A stretch of DNA of 19,240 nt from an uncultured Oxalobacteraceae bacterium (GTDB lineage: Bacteria; Pseudomonadota; Gammaproteobacteria; Burkholderiales; Burkholderiaceae): the NCBI GenBank assembly GCA_946480015.1, contig CAMLIL010000103.1:1-19240 (forward strand). Reading direction: 5' to 3'. A program made the translations under genes and the position numbers. The notes beneath the pieces are model-generated. The model saw nothing but the letters and a program-made list of their open reading frames with translations. It did no database searches and was not told where the DNA came from. Shown in pieces: positions 13,395 through 19,240 of the stretch. The stretch's first letter is position 1. Each line of letters begins with the position of its first letter.

Positions 13395-14702
13395 TTATTT
13401 GGCGGCGGGCACCACCCTCCAGATGATATTGCCGACGTCGTCGGCCAGCAGGATCGCGCCGGCCTTGTCGACCGCCACCCCGACCGGCCGCCCGTAGGCG
13501 TGGCCGTTCTTGCCGAGGAAGCCGGTCAGCACGTCCTGCGGTGCGCCGTTCGGTTTGCCGTCGGCGAACGGCACGTAGATCAGCTTGTAGCCCGAGGCCG
13601 GCTTGCGGTTCCACGAGCCGTGCTGGCCGATCAGGGCGCCGTTCTTGAAGGAGGGAAGCAGCGCGCCATCGTAGAACGCCAGGCCGAGCGAGGCGGTGTG
13701 GGCGCCCAGTGCATAGTCGGGTTTGATGGCTTTGGCCACCAGATCGGGCCGCTGCGGCTGGATGCGGTCATCCACATGCTGGCCGAAATAGCTGTACGGC
13801 CAGCCGTAGAAGGCGCCATCCTTGACCGAGGTCATGTAGTCCGGCACCAGATCGTTGCCGAGCTCGTCGCGCTCGTTGACGCTGGTCCACAGCACCCCGC
13901 TCTGGGGATGGAAGGCCATGCCGACAGGATTGCGCAGGCCGCTGGCGAACACGCGCGACTTGCCGGTGCCGATGTTCAATTCCCAGATGGCGGCGCGGCC
14001 TTCTTCCTTGTCGATGCCGTTTTCGCCGACATTGCTGTTCGAGCCCACCGAGGCATACAGCAGCTTGCCGTCGGGACTGGCCACGAGATTTTTGGTCCAG
14101 TGGTGGTTGATGCCTGCCGGCAAATCCATCACCTTGACGGCTTTGGCGGAAATATTGGTCTGGCCTTCCTGATAGGGGAAGCGCACCACGGCGTCGGCAT
14201 TGGCCACATACAGGTCGTTGCCGACCAGGGCCATGCCGAACGGCGACATTAGCCCGTTGGAGGCGTCCATGAACACGCTGCGGGTGGCCGCCTCGCCGTT
14301 CGGGCCGACACCGCGCAGCAGGGTGATGCGGTTGGGCGAGGGCACCGCCGCGCCGGCTTTTTTCATGGCGTGCTTCATCACCGCGCCCTTGATGCCGCCG
14401 CCTTCGTCAGGCGCGGGCGGCTTGTTGGTTTCGGCCACCAGCACGTCGCCATTGGGCAGTACGTACAGCCAGCGCGGATGGTTCAGGCCGCTGGCGTAGG
14501 ACGTGACCCGCAAGCCCGGCGCGGCGAGCGGCGCCGTGCCTTTCGGCCACGGATCGGCCGGCGCCACGTTCATGGTCGGCAACAGCGATTTGCTGGGGGC
14601 AGGCAGGGTGGGATTGGGGCCGAAGCCCACCGGCATGGTCTGGGCGCCGGCCAGGCCGGCCATGGCCAGCGCGGCCCCCAGCAGCAGGCGCCGCGGCGTC
14701 AT
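13395..14702 (-). CDS. PQQ-dependent sorbosone dehydrogenase family protein (exported)
   Basis: This 435-residue protein is a six-bladed beta-propeller of the soluble glucose/sorbosone dehydrogenase family, which oxidises aldose-type sugars with PQQ in the periplasm. A signal peptide is present ([20 protein letters not shown], cleaved before QTM). Family marks are [20 protein letters not shown], the [22 protein letters not shown] segment, [14 protein letters not shown], a GWPYSYFG turn, and the closing [19 protein letters not shown]. The insert rich in Lys/Ala near residues 95-125 is typical of the proteobacterial subgroup. The substrate is unknown and PQQ use is inferred from the family. ATG 14702 overlaps the stop of the preceding small gene as ATGA, so the two are translationally coupled. 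Confidence 0.85.
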   Translation of the reverse strand: MTPRRLLLGAALAMAGLAGAQTMPVGFGPNPTLPAPSKSLLPTMNVAPADPWPKGTAPLAAPGLRVTSYASGLNHPRWLYVLPNGDVLVAETNKPPAPDEGGGIKGAVMKHAMKKAGAAVPSPNRITLLRGVGPNGEAATRSVFMDASNGLMSPFGMALVGNDLYVANADAVVRFPYQEGQTNISAKAVKVMDLPAGINHHWTKNLVASPDGKLLYASVGSNSNVGENGIDKEEGRAAIWELNIGTGKSRVFASGLRNPVGMAFHPQSGVLWTSVNERDELGNDLVPDYMTSVKDGAFYGWPYSYFGQHVDDRIQPQRPDLVAKAIKPDYALGAHTASLGLAFYDGALLPSFKNGALIGQHGSWNRKPASGYKLIYVPFADGKPNGAPQDVLTGFLGKNGHAYGRPVGVAVDKAGAILLADDVGNIIWRVVPAAK

Positions 14703-14998
14703 TCGCCGCCCCGCGACTTGACGGTGGAGTCGTGGTGGCGCATGCCCTTGTGGGCGTCGCTTTGCGGCTTGGCTTGGCCGGGCGTGGCGGGAACGCTGGC
14801 TTCCACCCCGCGCGTGCCGTGCAGGTCGGTATCGACCAGGCCCTGCTCGAGGTCGGAGGCGGCCTGCTTCATCACGCCGCGCGGGGAAGTGTCCTGGCCT
14901 TCGGGCGCTTCGTCGCGCTCGTGCGGCAGGCGCTTGACGCCGTCGTTGCTGATCTTGGCGTCCGTATTGAGGGCACGGTCGCGGGTCTCGGTCACCAT
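14699..14998 (-). CDS. Small hydrophilic hypothetical protein
   Basis: This 99-residue protein has no domain that I recognise. It is strongly hydrophilic and rich in Asp, Lys, Arg, His and Gly, with no hydrophobic segment, so it is probably disordered. It lacks Cys and any signal peptide. The start at 14998 has AGGAG 6 bases upstream, a good ribosome binding site, and the end overlaps the dehydrogenase start by 4 bases; both support real expression. It may be a stress-type small protein kept for its coupling to the next gene, but nothing in the sequence shows a function. It diverges from nadK across 142 bases. Confidence 0.7.
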   Translation of the reverse strand: MVTETRDRALNTDAKISNDGVKRLPHERDEAPEGQDTSPRGVMKQAASDLEQGLVDTDLHGTRGVEASVPATPGQAKPQSDAHKGMRHHDSTVKSRGGE

Positions 14999-15140
14999 GG
15001 GATTCTCCTTGCATCGACTATTGTGAGAATGGTATCCCGCACGGCGGAAGGCGGTCGCTCAATTGAACGGCGGGCCGCTCTATGGCAGAAGCAGCAAGAA
15101 TCGGTTAATCTGCTGCGTGTCGTTCACCGCCGAGATTTTC

Positions 15141-16040
15141 ATGCCCACCACGCAACCGCAACAAACCATCGCCCTCGCCGTGCGGCACAACACCGCCGGC
15201 ATCGCCGAGCCGGTGCACAGCGTGGTCGGGTTCCTCCAGGCGGCCGGTTACCGCGTCGTCCTGGAAGCGCAGACGGCGGCCCATCTGAAACTGCCGGGCC
15301 TGGAAGCGCTGGACGCCGCCGCCATCGGCGCGGTCGCCTGCGCCGCCATCGTCATGGGCGGCGACGGCACCATGCTGGGCATCGCGCGCCAGCTGGCGCC
15401 GTACGACGTGCCGCTCATCGGGATCAACCAGGGCCGCCTGGGTTTCATGACCGATATTGCGCTCGACCGCATGCTGCCGGTGCTGGGTGAAATCCTCGGC
15501 GGCAAGACCAAGGCCGAGCGCCGCACCCTGCTGGAAGGCCGCGTGATGCGCGACGGCGACCAGATCGCCTGCGGACTGGCCGTCAACGACGTGGTGGTGG
15601 CGCGCGGCGCCGGGGCCGGCATGGTGGAGCTGAAAGTGACGGTGGACGGCGCCTTCATGTATAACCAGCGTTCCGATGGCCTGATCATCGCCACCCCGAC
15701 CGGCTCGACCGCGTATGCGCTGTCGGCCGGCGGCGCGCTGCTGCACCCCAGCCTGGGCGGCATCGGCCTGGTGCCGATCGCCCCGCACGCGCTGTCGAAC
15801 CGGCCGATCGTGGTGCCCGATTCGAGCGAGATCGTGATCGAGATCGTCAGCGGGCGCGATAACAGCGTCAATTTCGACATGCAGACGTTTGCCAGTCTGC
15901 ACCACGGCGACCGGATCGTCATTTCGCGCTCGCCGCACCACATCACCTTCCTGCATCCGGAAGGCTGGAGCTATTACGATACCCTGCGCGAGAAACTGCA
16001 CTGGAACGAATATCCGTCGGGCGAAGGCAAGCTGCGCTAA
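15141..16040 (+). CDS. nadK: NAD kinase
   Basis: This cytosolic enzyme phosphorylates NAD to NADP and sets the NADPH pool. The protein is 299 residues, normal for bacterial NadK (E. coli 292). It carries the catalytic GGDGT motif (residues 73-77, Asp75), GINQGRLGF (94-102), NDVVV (149-153) and the [14 protein letters not shown] substrate loop (185-198). The frame is open back to 15063, but ATG 15141 is chosen because the family N-terminus ([10 protein letters not shown]) starts directly after it. Its ribosome binding site is weak (GAGA). recN follows 28 bases later, so nadK and recN probably share a transcript, a common arrangement in this class. Confidence 0.95.
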   Translation: MPTTQPQQTIALAVRHNTAGIAEPVHSVVGFLQAAGYRVVLEAQTAAHLKLPGLEALDAAAIGAVACAAIVMGGDGTMLGIARQLAPYDVPLIGINQGRLGFMTDIALDRMLPVLGEILGGKTKAERRTLLEGRVMRDGDQIACGLAVNDVVVARGAGAGMVELKVTVDGAFMYNQRSDGLIIATPTGSTAYALSAGGALLHPSLGGIGLVPIAPHALSNRPIVVPDSSEIVIEIVSGRDNSVNFDMQTFASLHHGDRIVISRSPHHITFLHPEGWSYYDTLREKLHWNEYPSGEGKLR

Positions 16041-16068
16041 GCCCGCCACCTCAATAAAGATCAGGTCA

Positions 16069-17718
16069 ATGCTGCGTACCCTTACCATCCGCGATTTTGT
16101 GATCGTCGATACGATCGAGCTGGAGTTTTCCAGCGGCTTTTCCGTATTCACCGGCGAGACCGGCGCGGGCAAGTCGATTCTGATCGATGCGCTGCAGCTG
16201 GCGCTGGGCGGCCGCGGCGACGCCAGCGTGGTGCGCGAAGGCGCCTCCAAGGCCGACATCACGGCCGATTTCGCGGTCGGCCCGGCTGCCCAGGCGTGGC
16301 TGGAACAGAACGAATTTGCCGCCGACGAAGGCGGCGCCCTGCTGCGCCGCGTGATCGACAATGCCGGGCGCTCGAAAGCCTTCATCAATGGCGTCGCCGC
16401 CACCGCCACCCAGCTGCGCGACCTGGGCGAAATGCTGGTCGACATCCACGGCCAGCACGCGCACCAGTCGCTGCTCAAACTCGATGCCCAGCGCGCGCTG
16501 CTGGACAATCAGGCCGCTTCCAGCGCCGATCTGCAGGCCGTGGCCGCCAGCTACAAGGCATGGCGCGCGGTGGCCAGGCAGCGCGAAGAATTCGAGACCA
16601 ATGCCAGGAACGTGCTGCTGGAACGCGAGCGGCTCGAATGGCAGGTCGCCGAGCTGGAAAAGCTGGCCGTCAAGCCGGGCGAGTGGGCCGAGATCGGCAA
16701 CGAGCACAGCCGTCTGTCGCATGCGGCCAGCCTGCTCGAGGGCGCCCAGGAGGCGCTGGCCGCGATTTCCGAGTCGGACCATCCGATCCTGTCGCAACTG
16801 TCCTCGCTGAACCAAAAGCTGGGCAAGCTGGTGGATGTGGACGCGGGCCTGCAGAGCGTGCTCGACTGCATGGAACCGGCCCGCATCCAGTTGCAGGAAG
16901 CGGTGTATGCGCTGAACAATTACCTCGATAAGGTCGAGCTCGATCCAGAGCGCTTGCGCCAGGTCGAAGCGCGCCTCGATGCCATCCACAGCACCGCGCG
17001 CAAGTTCCGTGTGGCGCCGGAGGAATTGCCGGACGAATATGCGACTTTATCGGAGCGGCTTAAGCAACTTGCCGACGCCAGCGATGTCGATGGCTTGCGC
17101 AAGCAGGAAGACAAGCTCAAGGCCGGCTATATGGAAGCGGCGCAGCGCCTGTCCAGGGTGCGCGCGGCCGCCGCCAAGTTGCTCGGTACCCAGGTGACGG
17201 CAGCCATGCAGGAATTGAACATGACCGGCGGCAGTTTCGTGGTTGCCTTGCATCCCGGCGAGCCGGCCAGCCATGGCGTGGAGCAGGTCGAGTTTCTGGT
17301 GGCCGGCCATGCGGGCGTGGCGCCACGGCCCTTGGCCAAGGTGGCGTCGGGCGGCGAGCTGGCGCGCATTGCCCTGGCCATTTCCGTGATCACGTCGAAT
17401 GCGACCACCACGCCGACCTTGATTTTCGACGAGGTCGACAGCGGCATCGGCGGCGGCGTGGCCGAGGTGGTGGGGCGCCTGCTCAAGCGCCTGGGACAGG
17501 ATCGCCAGGTGCTGTGCGTGACCCACTTGCCGCAAGTGGCCAGCCAGGCGAACCAGCATTTCCAGGTCGCCAAAGGAGCTACGCCGGCAGGCAAGACCGT
17601 GTCGCGTATTGACGTTCTCGACAGCAAGGCGAGGGTGGAAGAGGTTGCCCGCATGCTGGGTGGGCTGGAAATTACCGCCACGACCCGCAAACATGCGCGC
17701 GAGTTGCTGGCGTCCTGA
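16069..17718 (+). CDS. recN: DNA repair protein RecN
   Basis: This SMC-like ATPase acts early in RecA-dependent double-strand break repair. It is 549 residues (E. coli 553). The N-terminal half has Walker A GETGAGKS (29-36) and the conserved VDIHGQHAHQSLL segment, followed by a long, charged coiled-coil region. The C-terminal half has the ABC signature VASGGELARIALAI (425-438) and Walker B TLIFDEVDSGIGGG (Asp454, Glu455), then the H-loop region CVTHLPQVAS. ATG 16069 gives the canonical N-terminus MLRTLTIRDFVIVD, with an AGG 3 bases upstream. No clear LexA box is visible before it, so SOS control through its own promoter is not supported by the sequence; it probably relies on the nadK promoter. 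Confidence 0.96.
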   Translation: MLRTLTIRDFVIVDTIELEFSSGFSVFTGETGAGKSILIDALQLALGGRGDASVVREGASKADITADFAVGPAAQAWLEQNEFAADEGGALLRRVIDNAGRSKAFINGVAATATQLRDLGEMLVDIHGQHAHQSLLKLDAQRALLDNQAASSADLQAVAASYKAWRAVARQREEFETNARNVLLERERLEWQVAELEKLAVKPGEWAEIGNEHSRLSHAASLLEGAQEALAAISESDHPILSQLSSLNQKLGKLVDVDAGLQSVLDCMEPARIQLQEAVYALNNYLDKVELDPERLRQVEARLDAIHSTARKFRVAPEELPDEYATLSERLKQLADASDVDGLRKQEDKLKAGYMEAAQRLSRVRAAAAKLLGTQVTAAMQELNMTGGSFVVALHPGEPASHGVEQVEFLVAGHAGVAPRPLAKVASGGELARIALAISVITSNATTTPTLIFDEVDSGIGGGVAEVVGRLLKRLGQDRQVLCVTHLPQVASQANQHFQVAKGATPAGKTVSRIDVLDSKARVEEVARMLGGLEITATTRKHARELLAS

Positions 17719-17778
17719 CGCGATTGAGTCAGCGCGGGGACCCATAGCACCCAGGCATCATCCATAAGAATACCCAGA

Positions 17779-18885
17779 ATGTCCTTCCAAAAAGAACCCC
17801 AGCACCCGCACGGCACCGTCCCCCAGAGCGCCATCGTCCTGGTCAACCTCGGCACGCCCGACGCGCCCACCCGCCCGGCCGTGCGCCGTTACCTGAAACA
17901 GTTCCTGTCCGATCCACGGGTGGTGGAAATCCCGCGCGCCCTCTGGTGGTTCATCCTGCACCTGATCATCCTGCCCCTCCGCTCGGGCAAGTCGGCCGCG
18001 AAATACGCCACCATCTGGACCGCCGACGGCTCGCCGCTCAAAGTCCATACCGAAAAACAAGCGATGCTGCTGCGCGGCGCTCTTGGCGAACGCGGCCACA
18101 GCAACCTGAAAGTGGTGATGGCCATGCGCTACGGCGCGCCCTCGCTGCCGGAAGTGCTGGCCAGGCTGAAGCAAGAGCACTGCGACCGCATCGCCATCCT
18201 GCCGGCCTACCCGCAATATTCCGGCACCACCACCGGCTCGATCGGCGACGCCGTGTTCGACCATTACCGCAGCGTGCGCAACGTGCCCGAGCTGCGCCTG
18301 ATCCGCAACTACCACGACCACGACGGCTACCTCAACGCCCTGCGCGACAGCGTGCTGGCGCATTGGGAAGCCAACGGCCGCAGCCAGAAGCTGGTGATGA
18401 GTTTCCACGGCGTCCCCAAGCGCACCTTGCTGCTGGGCGATCCCTACCACTGCGAATGCCACAAGACGGCCCGCCTGCTGGCGGCCAAGCTGCGCCTGAC
18501 GCCGGACGATTACCTGGTGACCTTCCAGTCGCGCTTCGGCAAGGCGGAGTGGCTGCAGCCGTACACCGCGCCGACCGTGCAGCAGCTGGCGCGCGACGGC
18601 CTCCAGCGCATCGACCTGATTTGCCCAGGCTTTACCAGCGATTGCCTGGAAACCCTGGAAGAGATCAACATGGAAGTACGGCACGATTTCCTGGCCGCCG
18701 GCGGCCGGGAATTTCATTACATCCCATGCCTGAACGAGCAGCCAGCGTGGATTGCCGGGCTGGCCGAAGTGGCCGAACAGCATCTGATCGGCTGGCCCAC
18801 CCTGATGACTTCGACCCAGCGCGAAGCGCAGAAGAAGGATTACGACGCCGGGCGCCGGCAGGCGGCGCGGCTCGGCGCCGAGTGA
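17779..18885 (+). CDS. hemH: Ferrochelatase
   Basis: This enzyme inserts ferrous iron into protoporphyrin IX, the last step of protoporphyrin-dependent haem synthesis. The protein is 368 residues, the longer proteobacterial form. The N-terminal AIVLVNLGTPDAP motif, YPQYSGTTTGS, the catalytic histidine in MSFHGVPKR (His210) and the glutamate in CPGFTSDCLETLEEI (Glu291) are all present. A hydrophobic LWWFILHLIILPL segment near residue 60 is typical of the active-site lip and membrane contact rather than a transmembrane helix. The ATG at 17779 is 60 bases after recN; no strong ribosome binding site is visible, but the family N-terminus supports this start. Confidence 0.96.
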   Translation: MSFQKEPQHPHGTVPQSAIVLVNLGTPDAPTRPAVRRYLKQFLSDPRVVEIPRALWWFILHLIILPLRSGKSAAKYATIWTADGSPLKVHTEKQAMLLRGALGERGHSNLKVVMAMRYGAPSLPEVLARLKQEHCDRIAILPAYPQYSGTTTGSIGDAVFDHYRSVRNVPELRLIRNYHDHDGYLNALRDSVLAHWEANGRSQKLVMSFHGVPKRTLLLGDPYHCECHKTARLLAAKLRLTPDDYLVTFQSRFGKAEWLQPYTAPTVQQLARDGLQRIDLICPGFTSDCLETLEEINMEVRHDFLAAGGREFHYIPCLNEQPAWIAGLAEVAEQHLIGWPTLMTSTQREAQKKDYDAGRRQAARLGAE

Positions 18886-18900
18886 GGGGCTGTTAGCCCC
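18886..18900. terminator. Hairpin directly after hemH
   Basis: Perfect arms GGGGCT (18886-18891) and AGCCCC (18895-18900) with a GTT loop begin right after the hemH stop and end 3 bases before the stop of the convergent small gene. There is no T-tract on either side, so it is terminator-like rather than a proven intrinsic terminator. Confidence 0.5.
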
Positions 18901-18903
18901 AGG

Positions 18904-18993
18904 CTAGGGAAGGGCCAGGTCGGCGTAGCAGATCCACGCCATCGTCAGCAAGGCGTAGGCAACGACACTGGCCGCAATCAGTTGTAGCTTCAT
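18904..18993 (-). CDS. 29-residue membrane microprotein (hypothetical)
   Basis: The peptide starts MKLQLIAASVVAYALLTMAW and ends ICYADLALP; it is one hydrophobic helix with a Lys near the start and a short polar tail. GGGAG stands exactly 5 bases before the ATG, one of the best ribosome binding sites in the window, which argues for real translation. The frame continues upstream to 19212 as a basic, low-quality extension that I do not accept. The sequence could also be an uncleaved signal-anchor. It converges with hemH and diverges from the heat-shock promoter. No function can be assigned; a small inner-membrane protein regulating a neighbour or a stress response is possible. Confidence 0.55.
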   Translation of the reverse strand: MKLQLIAASVVAYALLTMAWICYADLALP

Positions 18994-19015
18994 ATTGGCT
19001 CCCTGCGCTATGCCG

Positions 19016-19033
19016 GCGCTCCCCGTGGAGCGC
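19016..19033 (-). promoter_or_regulatory. Perfect hairpin in the leader of the microprotein gene
   Basis: Seven-base arms GCGCTCC (19016-19022) and GGAGCGC (19027-19033) with a 4-base loop lie 23 bases upstream of the microprotein ATG. On the minus strand the structure precedes, but does not cover, the GGGAG site. It could stabilise the transcript or control its translation. Confidence 0.4.
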
Positions 19034-19103
19034 ACTCTTCGATAGCGAATGACTCGATGGTAGCGGGAGCCGCGCTTGATTGATCCATTTAAACCGTAAG
19101 AGT

Positions 19104-19119
19104 TGTAACGCCGGTTACA
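19104..19119. promoter_or_regulatory. Dyad TGTAAC-N4-GTTACA in a divergent promoter region
   Basis: Perfect 6-base arms separated by 4 bases make a 16-base operator-like dyad. It sits 22 bases upstream of the sigma-32 -35 box and between the divergent microprotein and heat-shock genes. No regulator is identified. Confidence 0.35.
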
Positions 19120-19141
19120 TGATCGCATTCTGACAATTCCC

Positions 19142-19169
19142 CTTGAAAATCCGGGATATAGCCCCATCT
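19142..19169 (+). promoter_or_regulatory. Sigma-32 (RpoH) heat-shock promoter
   Basis: CTTGAAA (19142-19148), a 13-base spacer and CCCCATCT (19162-19169) match the established sigma-32 consensus (CTTGAAA, 11-16 bases, CCCCATnT) at every fixed position. It faces the start codon at 19238, about 68 bases downstream. Confidence 0.9.
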
Positions 19170-19237
19170 GGGTCCCCGTGTGGTAAGCAGGACACCTCAA
19201 ATAAACAGCCAAGTCATTGATTTTAGGAGTTTTTTCG

Positions 19238-19240
19238 ATG
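19238..19240 (+). CDS. Start codon of next gene, heat-shock controlled (grpE likely)
   Basis: Only the ATG is inside the window. It is preceded by AGGAG (19225-19229) with an 8-base spacer and by a sigma-32 promoter. In related betaproteobacteria grpE and dnaK often follow hemH or recN, so grpE is the best guess, from context only. Confidence 0.5.

Noticed and set aside
13303..13614. N-terminal extension of the OsmC frame
   Set aside because: It runs over the dehydrogenase 3' end in another frame and through the AGGAGG site that marks the true OsmC start.
15063..15140. Longer nadK frame from 15063
   Set aside because: The extra residues have no family similarity and cover the divergent promoter region.
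15105..16508. Long leftward open frame opposite nadK and recN
   Set aside because: It is antisense to two conserved genes; long antisense frames are common in high-GC DNA.
17715..17732. CTGAC/GTCAG hairpin as recN terminator
   Set aside because: Only five base pairs, overlapping the stop codon, with no T-tract.
18994..19212. Upstream extension of the microprotein frame to 102 residues
   Set aside because: The added segment is basic and unpatterned and crosses the sigma-32 promoter, while the short form has its own strong ribosome binding site.

Overview
The window looks like chromosome from a high-GC betaproteobacterium, most likely Oxalobacteraceae (Massilia, Duganella or Janthinobacterium relatives). 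This rests on the gene set (Pcm-like methyltransferase, rhodanese and TolC in a row; nadK, recN, hemH and a heat-shock gene in a row), on the protein sequences, and on a dispersed palindrome of the 'VPAKAGT' type. The taxonomic call is inference from memory of the families.

Left flank (1-4627): the 3' part of a Pcm-like methyltransferase gene, a single-domain rhodanese and a tolC-type outer-membrane channel gene run rightwards. They meet a leftward gene for a His/Asp/Cys-rich, probably metal-binding protein across a large hairpin. A leftward gene for an exported beta-lactamase-fold serine hydrolase follows.

Accessory core (4765-11926, leftward): three genes, each overlapping the next by 4 bases (GTGA, then ATGA). 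The first encodes a 1982-residue protein: N-terminal calcineurin-like metallophosphoesterase with a complete metal-binding set, a helical middle region, a complete Hsp90-type GHKL ATPase, and about 9 full plus 2 partial C-terminal repeats of about 66 residues. The second encodes a 183-residue protein resembling the GRDP-like family (VDEIWHRHIL motif). The third encodes a 222-residue protein resembling DUF4263/Shedu-type PD-(D/E)xK nuclease domains, with Asp where the catalytic Lys is expected. Effector, ATPase switch, repeat sensor and two small coupled partners together suggest an NTP-dependent conflict (anti-phage or stress) system. This is the main candidate discovery. The block looks lower in GC than the housekeeping genes, and a dispersed palindrome lies just upstream of it.

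Right flank (12341-19240): leftward genes for glyoxalase I, an OsmC peroxiredoxin, a PQQ-type sorbosone dehydrogenase and a 99-residue hydrophilic protein that overlaps it by 4 bases; then rightward nadK, recN and hemH. After hemH comes a convergent 29-codon membrane microprotein. The window ends at the start codon of a gene behind a textbook sigma-32 promoter, probably grpE or another chaperone gene.

I found no rRNA, tRNA, CRISPR array, insertion sequence or phage gene.
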